Positions 38,187 to 47,803 are shown, counted from the stretch's first letter. The stretch: DNA of 64,000 nucleotides from Porphyrobacter sp. SLTP (GCF_009905735.1 NZ_JAAALE010000005.1:124001-188000), one strand, 5' to 3'. Program-made: numbers and translations. The notes: generated from the sequence alone by a model not told the origin.

Positions 38187-40087
38187 CAGCCCCGCGCCAC
38201 TGCCTCGGCAGCAATCATCCGGGCTTCGGCCTGCATCCCCACACGGGTCAGCGCGGCGGTGATGTGATAGAGGTGCAGCGGCGTCATCTGCTGCCAGCTT
38301 GTGCCCTGCATCCCGAGCCCAGCTAGGAACACCACCATCGTCGGATTCCCGACCTCGGCCGCGCGCGAAATGGCACGGCTCCAACGGGTTTCACGCGCCA
38401 GATCAAAATCGAGATCGCCAGCGAGCGCATTGGCATCGCTTTCGCTCAGCCGCCCAATTCCGGCGAGCCCGGCGACAAGGAAGGCCGACTTGCGCGCGCC
38501 TTCGCTGTCGTCGCTGCCGGTGAAGCTCTCAACCGCGCCTTGGCCAACCTCGTCCCCGCGCGGATTGGCGAGCGCGATGAGCGCCCAGCCGAGCGAGCCT
38601 TCCTCGACCACATTGGCCCAGCGCACCGCGTTGCCATCAAGACCAGCCGTCAGCATCGCCGCGATCAGCTCGCCCGCAGCATCGGCATGGGCCGCATCGG
38701 CGGGAATGCGCGCGGCGGCATAGGCGGTCAGAACCCGCGCGCCGTACCCGTCTCCGCCGCCGAGCGCGGCGCCTGCGGCCCATAGCCGCTCCATCGCGGC
38801 AATCCGGGCGGCGGGGTCTGCTGCAAGATAGGCTTCGCGCAGAGCGGCCGCATGAGTCTGCGGATCGCCGCTGGCCGCTGGATCGGCGTAAACTTCGGAA
38901 TAGAGATCGACCATCGCATCGGCCGACATGATCCCCTCGCGCGCGGCCCGTCCGGCAAAGGCGGCACGCTGAGTTGCTGGCAGCATCGGCAGCAGCGCCC
39001 CGGCGCGGGCGTAATAGGCCCCGCCCTTGTCCTTCATCGCGCCATCCAGCAGGCCATCGGGCAGCGGTTCGCCAAGCGCGGTGGCGAGGCCAAAGCGCCA
39101 GGGGTTGAGGTCCTCCACCCCGTTCCATTCGATCTGAACACCGCGCTGCCCGCGCCCGGCTGCACCGGCAAACCGACGCGCCAACAGCACGTCGATTCGC
39201 GGCGCCACACCCCGGAACAGCGCCCGATCAAGCTGCGAAGCTGCAAGCGCGCTTTCCCCGGCATAGGCGTTGCAGATTGCCTGCCACATCTGCCACTCGC
39301 CATCTTCACGCGCGGAGCCTTGCAGCCGCACCGCCGGACACGCGCCGGTAATGTCGCCGCTGCCGAGATAGGCGTTGAGCGCCTCCTGCGTCAGGCTGGG
39401 CGACCAGTCCGCGCTGTCGACATCCTGCACCACCGCGCGGGCGAGCGCATATTCGCCCATCCCGTTGAGCACGCCGACGCGCAGCGCGGCAAACTCGATC
39501 GGGTCCATGCCGAGCGGCGCAGCCAAACGGCTCGCGAGCGCGCGGCGCATGAGGATGTGCCCCCAACGCGACACCATCGGCCCGCGGGTGCCTGCCAGAA
39601 CCGCGCGCACCAGCTTGTCCGGCTGATTCGCGAGCGCAGATGGCGGCAACCCGCCCTCGTCAGTCGCCAGCACGCCGATCCGCGTCAGAGCGCGCCGTGC
39701 ACCAGCAGGAATATCGGACTTGGGCTTCAATCCGAGCAGCCGATCCAGCTCCTCGGTTGACATGTTCTCCAGCGCCTCAAGGCTCGGCAGGCGGGAAAGA
39801 TCGCCGCGCGTGATGGTCGGCATCGGCGGCAGGGTCGACGGATCGACGGGTACGCCGGGCACGGGCGCTGCACCGGGCTGGGAGACAGACGGCGCTGCAT
39901 TTCCGGTCTGCGGCGCTGGAGCGGGGCTCGGACGCGGAGACGGCGCAGGCGCCGGATCGTCAAACCCCGGCGGCAGCAGCGATTCGGGCTTGCCCTGAGC
40001 GCCAGCAAAACCGGCCAGCCCTGCCCCGCCCAGAACGCCTGCCAAGGCGATGGCGAGCACGCTGGCCCCGTACCGCTTGCCGCTCAT
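38186..40087 (-). CDS. large exported or membrane-anchored protein of unknown function
   Basis: I do not recognise a characterised family. The 633-residue product has an N-terminal signal or anchor (ASVLAIALAGVLGGAGLAGFAGA), a Pro/Ala-rich linker at about 44-90, then an alanine-rich, apparently all-helical body that suggests solenoid or TPR-like helical repeats. It is translationally coupled at both ends: ATGA with the 66-residue membrane protein upstream, TGATG with xerD downstream. Proximity to aroK and xerD appears conserved in sphingomonads as far as I recall. An envelope role is inferred. Confidence 0.8.
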   Translation of the reverse strand: MSGKRYGASVLAIALAGVLGGAGLAGFAGAQGKPESLLPPGFDDPAPAPSPRPSPAPAPQTGNAAPSVSQPGAAPVPGVPVDPSTLPPMPTITRGDLSRLPSLEALENMSTEELDRLLGLKPKSDIPAGARRALTRIGVLATDEGGLPPSALANQPDKLVRAVLAGTRGPMVSRWGHILMRRALASRLAAPLGMDPIEFAALRVGVLNGMGEYALARAVVQDVDSADWSPSLTQEALNAYLGSGDITGACPAVRLQGSAREDGEWQMWQAICNAYAGESALAASQLDRALFRGVAPRIDVLLARRFAGAAGRGQRGVQIEWNGVEDLNPWRFGLATALGEPLPDGLLDGAMKDKGGAYYARAGALLPMLPATQRAAFAGRAAREGIMSADAMVDLYSEVYADPAASGDPQTHAAALREAYLAADPAARIAAMERLWAAGAALGGGDGYGARVLTAYAAARIPADAAHADAAGELIAAMLTAGLDGNAVRWANVVEEGSLGWALIALANPRGDEVGQGAVESFTGSDDSEGARKSAFLVAGLAGIGRLSESDANALAGDLDFDLARETRWSRAISRAAEVGNPTMVVFLAGLGMQGTSWQQMTPLHLYHITAALTRVGMQAEARMIAAEAVARG

Positions 40088-40284
40088 TGCGCCGGCTCCG
40101 GCAGAGCCACATCATCGGCGATAGGGCGCAGCGGTTCCTCGCCCCCATCGAACCACGCCAGTGCCAGCAAAGCGGCCACCACGAGGCCCGCAATCACCAT
40201 CCAGCGCCGCCCGGCCGGAACACTCGGAGCGGGTGCCTCCTGAAGGCCAGTCGGTGAGAGACGCGAGGGGCGAGAGTTTCGCAT
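40084..40284 (-). CDS. small single-span membrane protein
   Basis: A 66-residue protein with a basic, proline-containing N-terminus, one transmembrane helix (WMVIAGLVVAALLALAWF, about 28-45) and an acidic C-terminus (GGEEPLRPIADDV). It overlaps the next gene by ATGA, so it is likely translated with the 633-residue protein and may partner it in the inner membrane. It is divergent from aroK, 38 bases away. Family unknown. Confidence 0.72.
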   Translation of the reverse strand: MRNSRPSRLSPTGLQEAPAPSVPAGRRWMVIAGLVVAALLALAWFDGGEEPLRPIADDVALPEPAQ

Positions 40285-40322
40285 ATTGCGCGTGCCCTAG
40301 CCCATCTATAGGCCCTGCGGCA

Positions 40323-40892
40323 ATGTCCGCCGCGCCGCCTCTCAACGATCCTGCCCCGCTTGCCGCGATTGCCGCGCGCATAACGCGGCCCGTGGTGCTG
40401 GTGGGGCTGATGGGCGTGGGCAAATCAACCGTGGGGCGCAAGCTTGCCAGCCTGTTGCAGCGCGATTTCGTCGACGCTGACGAAGCGATTGTTGAAGCCG
40501 CCCAGCGCTCGATCCCCGAAATCTTCGAAACCTTTGGCGAGGCCTATTTCCGCGATGGCGAACGGCGCGTGATCGCTCGGCTGATGGACGAATCCCACGG
40601 CGTCATCGCCACCGGCGGCGGGGCCTTTGTCGATCCCGCCACCCGCGCGCTGGTGCTGGAGCGCGGGATCGCGGTGTGGATCGATTGCGACATCGACACG
40701 CTGGTCGAACGCACGGCGCGGCGCGGGAACCGGCCGTTGCTGAAAAATGGCGATCCGCGCGACATTCTCACCCGGCTGGCGCAGGAGCGCGCGCCTTTCT
40801 ATGGGCAGGCCCATATCCGTGTCGTCAGCGAAACCGGCCCCCATGCCGACACCGCACGCGCGATCATCGAGGCGATTGATCAATGGCTGTAA
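40323..40892 (+). CDS. aroK: shikimate kinase
   Basis: This 189-residue enzyme phosphorylates shikimate in aromatic amino-acid synthesis. The P-loop is GLMGVGKST at 28-36, with the shikimate-binding DADE and GGGAF and the lid RRGNRPLL. The ATG at 40323 gives a usual length; the longer frame upstream overlaps the divergent gene. It overlaps aroB by 10 bases, the standard aroKB operon. Confidence 0.97.
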   Translation: MSAAPPLNDPAPLAAIAARITRPVVLVGLMGVGKSTVGRKLASLLQRDFVDADEAIVEAAQRSIPEIFETFGEAYFRDGERRVIARLMDESHGVIATGGGAFVDPATRALVLERGIAVWIDCDIDTLVERTARRGNRPLLKNGDPRDILTRLAQERAPFYGQAHIRVVSETGPHADTARAIIEAIDQWL

Positions 40893-42001
40893 TTCCCGTC
40901 GCGCTGGCCGGGCGCGAATATGATGTGGTGATTGAGGAAGGCCTGCTGGGCCGTCTGGCCGAAGCGGCTGCGCCGTTTCTGAAGGCCTATGCCGGCGGGC
41001 GCCGCGTGCCGTTCGTGGCTGATACCAACACCCAGCGGCTTTATGGCGAGAGTGTCACAGCCAATCTGGCCGCACACGGGCTAGAGGTCGAATGGTTCGT
41101 GGTTGAGCCGGGTGAGGATGCCAAGACCTGGGGCGTGCTTGAGAAGCTGTGCGATTGGCTGCTGGCCATGGGCGTCACCCGCAAGGACCACGTTTTCGCG
41201 CTGGGCGGCGGCGTGGTGGGCGATCTCGTGGGTTTCGCCTGTGCGATAACCAAGCGCGGCTGCGGCTTTGTGCAATTGCCGACGACCTTGCTGGCACAGG
41301 TCGATTCGTCGGTCGGCGGCAAGACGGCGATCAACACTGCCGCGGGCAAGAACCTGATCGGCGCCTTCCACCAGCCGAGCCTCGTGCTGATCGACCCGCT
41401 GGTGCTCGCCACTCTGCCAGATCGCGAAATGCGCGCCGGGTATGCCGAAGTGCTGAAGTACGGCCTGCTCGGCGATGCGGCGTTTTTCGCGTGGCTGGAG
41501 GCCAATGGCACCAAGGTGTTGGCACGCGAACCGGCCGCGCTTGAGCACGCGATTGCCACCAGCATCGCCATGAAAGCGCGGATCGTTGCCGAGGACGAGC
41601 GCGAGACCGAGGATCGCCGCGCGCTGCTCAATCTCGGCCACACCTTTGGCCATGCGCTGGAGGCTGAGACGGGCTTTTCGCAAAGGTTGCTGCACGGAGA
41701 GGCGGTCGCCTTGGGCATGGTACTGGCGGCGCGCTATTCCGCGCGCCGGGGCGAGATTCCAGCGGATGATGCTGAACGGGCCACGCGCGCGATCGCCGCA
41801 TCCGGCCTGCCCGCCAGCCTGTCCGCGCTGGGCCTTACCTGCGACGGCGCGGCGCTGGTGGATCACATGCGCCATGACAAGAAGGCCGAGGCTGCCACCC
41901 TGCCCTTCCTCCTGCTGCGCGCGCTGGGAGAGGCTTACGTGGCGCGCGATGTCGATCTGGCTGATATCGCGGCGTTTCTCGACGACGAACTGGCCGCATG
42001 A
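40883..42001 (+). CDS. aroB: 3-dehydroquinate synthase
   Basis: The 372-residue NAD- and metal-dependent enzyme closes the carbocycle in step two of the shikimate pathway. Motifs include GGGVVGDLVGF, the PTTLLAQVDSSVGGKTAIN segment, NLIGAFHQP and the metal-binding NLGHTFGHALE. It is coupled with aroK by overlap and with the following acetyltransferase by ATGA. Confidence 0.98.
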   Translation: MAVIPVALAGREYDVVIEEGLLGRLAEAAAPFLKAYAGGRRVPFVADTNTQRLYGESVTANLAAHGLEVEWFVVEPGEDAKTWGVLEKLCDWLLAMGVTRKDHVFALGGGVVGDLVGFACAITKRGCGFVQLPTTLLAQVDSSVGGKTAINTAAGKNLIGAFHQPSLVLIDPLVLATLPDREMRAGYAEVLKYGLLGDAAFFAWLEANGTKVLAREPAALEHAIATSIAMKARIVAEDERETEDRRALLNLGHTFGHALEAETGFSQRLLHGEAVALGMVLAARYSARRGEIPADDAERATRAIAASGLPASLSALGLTCDGAALVDHMRHDKKAEAATLPFLLLRALGEAYVARDVDLADIAAFLDDELAA

Positions 42002-42456
42002 TCATCGCGATCGCCGATCTTGGCGATGCGGAGGTGCAGGCGCTCATCGCCTTTCACCAGCAGGCGATGCAGGCGGGCTCGCCCCCGGGGCTCAGCTTTG
42101 CGCTCGACCTGTCGGGGTTGGCCGATCCGGCGGTGACGGTGTGGGCTGTGCGGGTGGATGATCGGGTGGCGGCGATCGGCGCGCTCAAGCTTTTGGGCGG
42201 CGGTCAGGCCGAGCTCAAATCCATGCGCACGCACCCAGATTTCCTGCGCCGGGGAATTGCCGCCCGGCTGCTGGAGGTGATCATCGACCACGCCCGAAGC
42301 CAAGCAATCAAGCGGCTCAACCTTGAAACCGGCAGCGGCCCGGCGTTTGATCCGGCGCTGGCGCTTTACCGGAAGCGGGGGTTTGTGAATGGCGCGGCGT
42401 TTGGCGACTATGTGCTCACCGACTTCAACCAGTGTCTGCACCTGACTTTGGACTGA
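41998..42456 (+). CDS. GNAT-family N-acetyltransferase
   Basis: The 152-residue product has the GNAT acetyl-CoA-binding motif MRTHPDFLRRGIAARLL and the late ETGSGPAFDPALALYRKRGF. This is close to small-molecule or putative amino-acid acetyltransferases; the substrate is unknown. It overlaps the aroB stop by ATGA and is the end of the aroKB operon. Confidence 0.9.
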   Translation: MIIAIADLGDAEVQALIAFHQQAMQAGSPPGLSFALDLSGLADPAVTVWAVRVDDRVAAIGALKLLGGGQAELKSMRTHPDFLRRGIAARLLEVIIDHARSQAIKRLNLETGSGPAFDPALALYRKRGFVNGAAFGDYVLTDFNQCLHLTLD

Positions 42457-42471
42457 TCGGCGCAACGTGGC

Positions 42472-42882
42472 CTAGGGCACCGCAACAAGCTGCAGGGTCA
42501 CAACCTGACGTACCGACCTTGCGCCGCGCGTATCGCCTTCAACGGCCAGTCGGAACGGGCCGTCTTCCGCGTCCAGCATCACGCCATTGCAACGATCCGC
42601 CAGCACCACTTCGGCCTTGCCCAGCAACGGATCGAGTTCGCCGAGGGTGAAGGCAACACGGTAACCGTCCCGCGCTTCGACCACTACGGCCATCAGCAGC
42701 GCTGGGCCGCGCAGGCCGCTGCCAGACGGCGCGCCCAGCCTTGCCATCACATCGGCAAGCAGTGGCCCAGTGCAGGTCTGCGTCTCGCCGTGATGTGTCA
42801 GCGTCACGTCATGCGTGGGCAGGCCCGCGATCATCGCAGGCTCCACCGGCACCGCCATGTTCAAGGCCAGGGCTTCGAGCAT
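42472..42882 (-). CDS. small molybdopterin-oxidoreductase-domain-like protein
   Basis: The 136-residue product resembles the C-terminal part of SUOX/YedY-type molybdopterin-binding domains as found in small standalone proteins (GPLLADVMARLGAP, then VVVEARDGYRVAFTLGELDP, then GPFRLAVEGDTRGARSVRQV). No signal peptide is seen from the ATG at 42882, and I cannot place the Mo-ligand cysteine with confidence, so cofactor binding is doubtful. It starts nine bases after the pccA stop, the last gene of the propionate operon. Identity is moderate. Confidence 0.6.
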   Translation of the reverse strand: MLEALALNMAVPVEPAMIAGLPTHDVTLTHHGETQTCTGPLLADVMARLGAPSGSGLRGPALLMAVVVEARDGYRVAFTLGELDPLLGKAEVVLADRCNGVMLDAEDGPFRLAVEGDTRGARSVRQVVTLQLVAVP

Positions 42883-42890
42883 CGGGGGCG

Positions 42891-44951
42891 TTACTCCAGT
42901 TCGAGGATCACCGCGTCCACCGCAAGGCTCTCGCCCTCGGCGGCGTTGATCTTGGCGATGACGCCTTCCTTTTCGGCGCGCAGGATGTTCTCCATCTTCA
43001 TCGCTTCAACCGTCGCGAGCGGCTGACCCGGCTGCACGGTATCGCCCTCGGCCACGTGCAGCTTCACCAGCATCCCCGGCATCGGGCAGATCAACAGGCG
43101 CGACAGATCGGGCGGGACTTTCTCCAGCATCAGCGATTCGTGCCGTGCCAGCCTGAGCGGCAAGACCAGCGCGGTATGCGCTGCCCCGCGGGTGGTCACC
43201 TTCCAGTGATTGCCGATACGCTCAACGATCAGGCCATAGCTGTTACCGAGGCCATCGGTCGCGGTCGCCTGCACCATGCCGGGCATCCAGTCACAGGCGC
43301 CTTCGACCCGCACGCCGTCCACCATCGCATGGCCATCGCCAAGGATGACCTCAAAGCGCTGATCGCCCAGCTTCACCAGCCATTCGCTCGCGACGCGCTG
43401 GACGCCGGGGCGCCCGTCATCGCCGTCCAGCTGGCCTGAGATGCGGCGCGCGCGGCTTTGCAGCGTGAATTCATTGCCTGCGCAGACTGCGGCGAGCAGG
43501 CGGTTCAGCTCGTCACTGGTGGCCGCGCCGTGGAACCCATCGGGATATTCTTCGGCGATGAAGCCGGTGGTCAATTCGCCCGAGCGAAAGCGCGGGTGCT
43601 GCATGATCGCGGAGAGGAAATCGACGTTGTGGCCGAGGCCCTTGATCCGGAAATTGTCGAGCGCTTCGATCTGGAGGTCCGCCGCTTCGTCGCGCGTGGG
43701 CGCCCAGGTGATCAGCTTGGCGATCATCGGATCGTAGAAGCGCGAAACCTCGCCGCCTTCGTAAACCCCGTCATCGACCCGCACGGAGCCAGCGCCGCGC
43801 GCCACCCCGCGTCGTGCCTTGCCTGCGACTGTTTCGTCTTCCTGCCAACCAGCCAGCGGTGGTGAATACTGCACCAGCCGCCCGGTGGAGGGCAGGAAGC
43901 CGCGATAGGGGTCTTCGGCATAGACGCGATTTTCGATCGCCCAGCCGTCGATGCCGATATCGTCCTGCGTCATCGTCAGCTTCTCGCCCGCTGCGACGCG
44001 GATCATCTGTTCGACAAGGTCGATGCCGGTGATCGCTTCGGTGACGGGGTGCTCGACCTGAAGCCGGGTGTTCATTTCGAGGAAGTAGAAGCTCTCCCCC
44101 GTCGGGTCCGCGCCGCTGACGATCAGTTCGACCGTGCCCGCCGAGTAATACCCCACCGCACGCGCCAGAGCGACGCATTGCTCGCCCATGGCCTTGCGCA
44201 TTTTCGGCGTGACGAAAGGCGACGGCGCTTCCTCGACCACCTTCTGGTGGCGGCGCTGGATCGAGCATTCGCGCTCGTTCAGGTACAGGATATTGCCGTG
44301 CTGGTCGCCGAGGATCTGGATTTCGATGTGGCGCGGGTTGAGGATAAACTTCTCGATGAACACGCGGTCATCGCCGAAGGAGTTCAGGCCCTCGCGCTTC
44401 ACGCTTTCAAAGCCCTCGCGCACATCGGCCTCGTTGTAAGCGAGGCGCATACCCTTGCCCCCGCCGCCGGCGCTGGCCTTCATCATCACCGGATAGCCGA
44501 TCTCGTTCGCAATGCGGACCGCATGCTCGGTATCCTCGATCTCGCCGACGAAGCCGGGGACAACATTGACGCCCGCTTCTTTCGCCAGCTTCTTGGACTC
44601 AATCTTGTCGCCCATCGCGGCGATGGCGTTCACCGGCGGGCCGATGAAGGCGATGTTTTCCTTGGCGAGCGCCTCGGCAAAGGAGGTGCGTTCCGACAGG
44701 AAGCCGTAGCCCGGATGCACCGCTTCCGCCCCAGTCTGCTTGCAGGCGGCGATGATCTTGTCGGCGATCAGGTAGCTCTCAGCCGCGGGCGACGGGCCGA
44801 TATGCACCGCCTCGTCCGCCATCGCGACGAAGGGCGCGCGGGCGTCAGCATCGGAATAGACCGCGACGGTCTTGATCCCCATCTTGCGGGCGGTGGTGAT
44901 GACCCGGCAGGCAATTTCGCCGCGGTTGGCAATCAGGATTTTCGAGAACAA
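42891..44951 (-). CDS. pccA: propionyl-CoA (acyl-CoA) carboxylase alpha subunit
   Basis: This 686-residue biotin carboxylase/biotin-carrier fusion supplies the carboxyl group for propionyl-CoA carboxylation. The N-terminal biotin carboxylase has the ATP-grasp glycine loop KASAGGGGKGMR and EMNTRLQVEHPVTE; the C-terminal carrier has EAMKMEN with biotinyl Lys about 652. The start is a TTG: the one at 44951 gives the classic SKILIANRGEIA opening with GAGAGG at proper distance, while a TTG at 44960 abuts that box. The beta subunit lies upstream at 51685, which identifies the acyl-CoA substrate as propionyl-CoA. Confidence 0.94.
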   Translation of the reverse strand: MFSKILIANRGEIACRVITTARKMGIKTVAVYSDADARAPFVAMADEAVHIGPSPAAESYLIADKIIAACKQTGAEAVHPGYGFLSERTSFAEALAKENIAFIGPPVNAIAAMGDKIESKKLAKEAGVNVVPGFVGEIEDTEHAVRIANEIGYPVMMKASAGGGGKGMRLAYNEADVREGFESVKREGLNSFGDDRVFIEKFILNPRHIEIQILGDQHGNILYLNERECSIQRRHQKVVEEAPSPFVTPKMRKAMGEQCVALARAVGYYSAGTVELIVSGADPTGESFYFLEMNTRLQVEHPVTEAITGIDLVEQMIRVAAGEKLTMTQDDIGIDGWAIENRVYAEDPYRGFLPSTGRLVQYSPPLAGWQEDETVAGKARRGVARGAGSVRVDDGVYEGGEVSRFYDPMIAKLITWAPTRDEAADLQIEALDNFRIKGLGHNVDFLSAIMQHPRFRSGELTTGFIAEEYPDGFHGAATSDELNRLLAAVCAGNEFTLQSRARRISGQLDGDDGRPGVQRVASEWLVKLGDQRFEVILGDGHAMVDGVRVEGACDWMPGMVQATATDGLGNSYGLIVERIGNHWKVTTRGAAHTALVLPLRLARHESLMLEKVPPDLSRLLICPMPGMLVKLHVAEGDTVQPGQPLATVEAMKMENILRAEKEGVIAKINAAEGESLAVDAVILELE

Positions 44952-45039
44952 GGCGGACAACCTCTCGTGCAGATGCGTTATCTTGTGCGTGGGCTATGCC
45001 GAGGGTTTGCGGATGCTGCAAGCTAGCGGATTTGGGGCG

Positions 45040-45834
45040 TCAGTCGGCAGCACGCTTCTCCGCATATCTGATCAGGCTCTCCGCATAGGCAGGCGCGCCG
45101 CGGCGGTCGCCCTCCCCGCTCACCAGCGTCTGCACGGCTTTGCCAAGCATGGCGATGTTGGCGGGAGAGAGCTTGCCAAGCGGTTCGACGTAGATGCCGA
45201 TGCCAAACAGGATCGCGCCCGTTTGCGGCAAGCGCCGCAAGGTCTGACGTTCGGAGCGCACAAACAGCGTTTCGCCTGCATTCTCGGCCGTGACATGGGC
45301 GAAGGCCTGTTGCGGCGGGCGGTCGGGGAGCCAGCGGCGCTCCCCGACCGCCGCGATGAACCAGTTACAGCGGGCATAGATCGGGCCGGGCCGGAGCGTC
45401 TCCATGAAGCGATCAACCCCTGTGGCGAGTTGCTCCTCGTAGCCCGCGATGGGCGCGTGGAGTGCGCGCAGGGGTAGTCCGATCTTCTCAGCCGGGTGCC
45501 AATCGGAGGGCCATGCCACCGCCGCACCGATCAGACGGTAGACCTCCTCGCCGTCGCGCTTGGTGAGCAGACAGAGGTCTTCGTGGACGGCGAGCGCGGC
45601 TTCGGGGAGCGCGCCATCTACGCCCAGCATCGCAGCCAATTCGCGGCCCGGCGCATCGACCTCGGGCGTCAGCTGCAGGCCCTGGGGCCATTCGGCGAAG
45701 CCAGCGGCCCGCGCTGCCAGATCGGGTGTGGGCTGAAGCCACTGATGCTCTTCCAGCTTCACCAGCCCCATGCGCAATTGCCCGCCCCCGCGTGCCTTGG
45801 GGAGCAGGCTGTCGACGGAAAAGCCCAAGGTCAT
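45040..45834 (-). CDS. DUF3445 / haem-dependent oxidative N-demethylase-like protein
   Basis: The 264-residue product matches the DUF3445 family in its core: DLCLLTKRDG, AAVAWPSDWHPAEKIGLPL, LHAPIAGYEEQL and DRFMETLRPG. The best-studied relative is a haem-dependent oxidative N-demethylase acting on dimethylamine, but most members are uncharacterised. It sits 16 bases after the esterase gene, in the propionate-module gene run. A link to amine or one-carbon degradation would be inference only. Confidence 0.8.
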   Translation of the reverse strand: MTLGFSVDSLLPKARGGGQLRMGLVKLEEHQWLQPTPDLAARAAGFAEWPQGLQLTPEVDAPGRELAAMLGVDGALPEAALAVHEDLCLLTKRDGEEVYRLIGAAVAWPSDWHPAEKIGLPLRALHAPIAGYEEQLATGVDRFMETLRPGPIYARCNWFIAAVGERRWLPDRPPQQAFAHVTAENAGETLFVRSERQTLRRLPQTGAILFGIGIYVEPLGKLSPANIAMLGKAVQTLVSGEGDRRGAPAYAESLIRYAEKRAAD

Positions 45835-45850
45835 GGGTTACGATGGGGGG

Positions 45851-46681
45851 TCATAGGGCGCCTCCCCGCTGATCACACCTGAGCACCATGCCGTACTCCT
45901 CCAGCCAATCCGCCTTGGTCGGCAGCAGATATTGCAGCGCCTCGGGCAGCAATCCGTGCAAGGCGGTCGCGTGACGCAGCTCTTTGCGGCGGTCGGAGAA
46001 GCAATAGGGCTGCTCGGTCGGCAGCACCCCCAGCAGCCGTAGCATCCCGCTCTCGGTCGCGCCGCCTTCATCGGCGAGGCTTAGGTAAAGCGGCGGGCGC
46101 TTGCTCTCGCCCAAGGCACGTCCGCTCAGAGTCTCGCTATCCCATTGCAGGCTCGGCGAGATGGCGGCGTAACCAGTGAACAAGGCCGGCGTGTCGGCCC
46201 AGGTTTCGACCACGAAATGCCCCGCCGCGCTCTCGCCGACCAGAAATGCCGTGCCATCGTGGCGATAGCGCGCCTCGATGAGCGGCTTGACGGTGTCGGC
46301 CAGCCATTGACGGAACGCGGCGCTCTCGCCCGCGCTGGGCCAACGTTTGCGCTCGGCTGCGTCGCCAGTCGGTGGGAGCAACTCGCGCTGGCGATCCCTG
46401 GTCTCGATGCCGACGATGATCGCGTCCTGACTGCGCCCCCACAGCGCCCCCCAGCGCATCAGCCCGGCGCCCATGATCAGGTCCTGCTTCATCGCCCCGT
46501 CGAGCTGATAGATAACAGGCCAGCGCTTCTCGGGATTGCTGGCGTAATCGGGCGGCAGGATGATGTTGACTGCGCGTTCCGCCCCGAGCGCCTCAAGCGT
46601 CACCGTCTCGCCGATGGTGAGCGGCTGCGGCTCGGGCGCGGGGGCCGCTGCCAGAGCCGCCGCGGCGAGCCAGCCGATCAC
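45851..46681 (-). CDS. exported alpha/beta-hydrolase (putative esterase)
   Basis: This 276-residue product resembles the Fes/IroE/YbbA group of esterase-family hydrolases. The nucleophile elbow is GESAAG with Ser151; [10 protein letters not shown] and the preceding strand fit the fold. The GTG start at 46681 overlaps the bioB stop (GTGA) and begins a weak signal-peptide-like stretch ([16 protein letters not shown]). Longer frames read into bioB and are rejected. Substrate unknown; relatives hydrolyse siderophore or acyl esters. Confidence 0.82.
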   Translation of the reverse strand: MIGWLAAAALAAAPAPEPQPLTIGETVTLEALGAERAVNIILPPDYASNPEKRWPVIYQLDGAMKQDLIMGAGLMRWGALWGRSQDAIIVGIETRDRQRELLPPTGDAAERKRWPSAGESAAFRQWLADTVKPLIEARYRHDGTAFLVGESAAGHFVVETWADTPALFTGYAAISPSLQWDSETLSGRALGESKRPPLYLSLADEGGATESGMLRLLGVLPTEQPYCFSDRRKELRHATALHGLLPEALQYLLPTKADWLEEYGMVLRCDQRGGAL

Positions 46682-47685
46682 GCTGCCGCCGCCGCCTTGC
46701 AGGCCCGCGCGGGTTCCTCGCCTTGCAGCGCCGTCAGCCCCAGCTTCGCAAACAGCGCGCCGTCCTTGTCGTCGCCCGCATTGGGCGCGGTCAGCAGCTT
46801 GTCGCCGGTGAAGATCGAATTCGCGCCCGCAAGGAAGCACAGCGCCTGCGTCGCCTCGGACATGGACTCGCGCCCGGCCGACAGCCGCACCATCGAGCGC
46901 GGCATGGTGATGCGGGCAACCGCCACGGTGCGGACGAACTCGATATCGTCGATTTTCGCGAGCGGGGTGTCGGCGAGCATGTTGCCCAGCACCGTGCCCT
47001 TGACCGGCACCAGCGCATTGACCGGCACGCTCTCCGGGTGCTGCGGCAGGGTGGCGAGGGTGTGGACGAAGCCCACCCGATCCTCGCGCGTTTCCCCCAT
47101 ACCGACGATCCCGCCGGAGCAGACATTTATCCCGGCCTTGCGCACGTGATCCAGCGTATCCAGGCGGCACTGGAAATCGCGGGTCGAGATGACGCGCTCG
47201 TAATATTCGGGGCTGCTGTCGATATTGTGGTTGTAGTAATCGAGCCCCGCCTCAGCGAGCATTGCGGCCTGATGCGGTTCGAGCATCCCCAGCGTCATGC
47301 AGGTCTCAAGGCCCATGCTCCGCACACCCTTCACGATCTCGACGATCGCGGGCATGTCGCGGTCCTTGGGATTACGCCACGCCGCGCCCATGCAGAAGCG
47401 CTGCGAGCCCGCATCCTTGGCCTGCGCCGCGCGCTGGAGCACAGCCTGCACGTCCATCAGCTTGGTCGCCTCGACGCCGCTGTCAGCATGGACCGACTGC
47501 GAGCAATAGCCGCAGTCCTCGGGGCATCCGCCGGTCTTGATGCTGAGCAGAGTGCAAAGCTGCACCTGCGTAGGCGGGTGGAATTCGCGATGGACGCTGG
47601 CCGCGTGGAACAGCAGCTCGGTGAAGGGGAGGTCGAAGAGGGCCGCTATTTCTTCACGGGTCCAGTCGGTGCGGGGGTGGGTCAT
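46678..47685 (-). CDS. bioB: biotin synthase
   Basis: This 335-residue radical-SAM enzyme inserts sulfur into dethiobiotin. The radical-SAM cluster is C54-PED-C58-GY-C61 ([13 protein letters not shown]); the segment [13 protein letters not shown] and [12 protein letters not shown] are typical of BioB. The ATG at 47685 was chosen by homology; the frame is open further through the repeat at 47706. No other bio genes are here, but it is embedded with propionyl-CoA carboxylase, whose cofactor is biotin. Confidence 0.97.
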   Translation of the reverse strand: MTHPRTDWTREEIAALFDLPFTELLFHAASVHREFHPPTQVQLCTLLSIKTGGCPEDCGYCSQSVHADSGVEATKLMDVQAVLQRAAQAKDAGSQRFCMGAAWRNPKDRDMPAIVEIVKGVRSMGLETCMTLGMLEPHQAAMLAEAGLDYYNHNIDSSPEYYERVISTRDFQCRLDTLDHVRKAGINVCSGGIVGMGETREDRVGFVHTLATLPQHPESVPVNALVPVKGTVLGNMLADTPLAKIDDIEFVRTVAVARITMPRSMVRLSAGRESMSEATQALCFLAGANSIFTGDKLLTAPNAGDDKDGALFAKLGLTALQGEEPARACKAAAAA

Positions 47686-47705
47686 TGGGTGGTTTTCCAG
47701 TTGTT

Positions 47706-47791
47706 CGTCATTGCGAGGAGCGAAGCGACGCGACAATCCAGAGCGTCTCGCGTGCCGCACTGGATTGCTTCGCCTTCGGCTCGCAATGACG
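47706..47791. repeat. CGTCATTGCGAG-type inverted repeat element
   Basis: The element begins CGTCATTGCGAG and ends with its exact reverse complement CTCGCAATGACG; inner parts CAATCCAG and CTGGATTG also pair. It fills the gap between the mutase and bioB. Elements with this terminus are dispersed in many Proteobacteria. It would form a long hairpin in the transcript. Confidence 0.8.
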
Positions 47792-47803
47792 CGGGAGTAG
47801 CGC

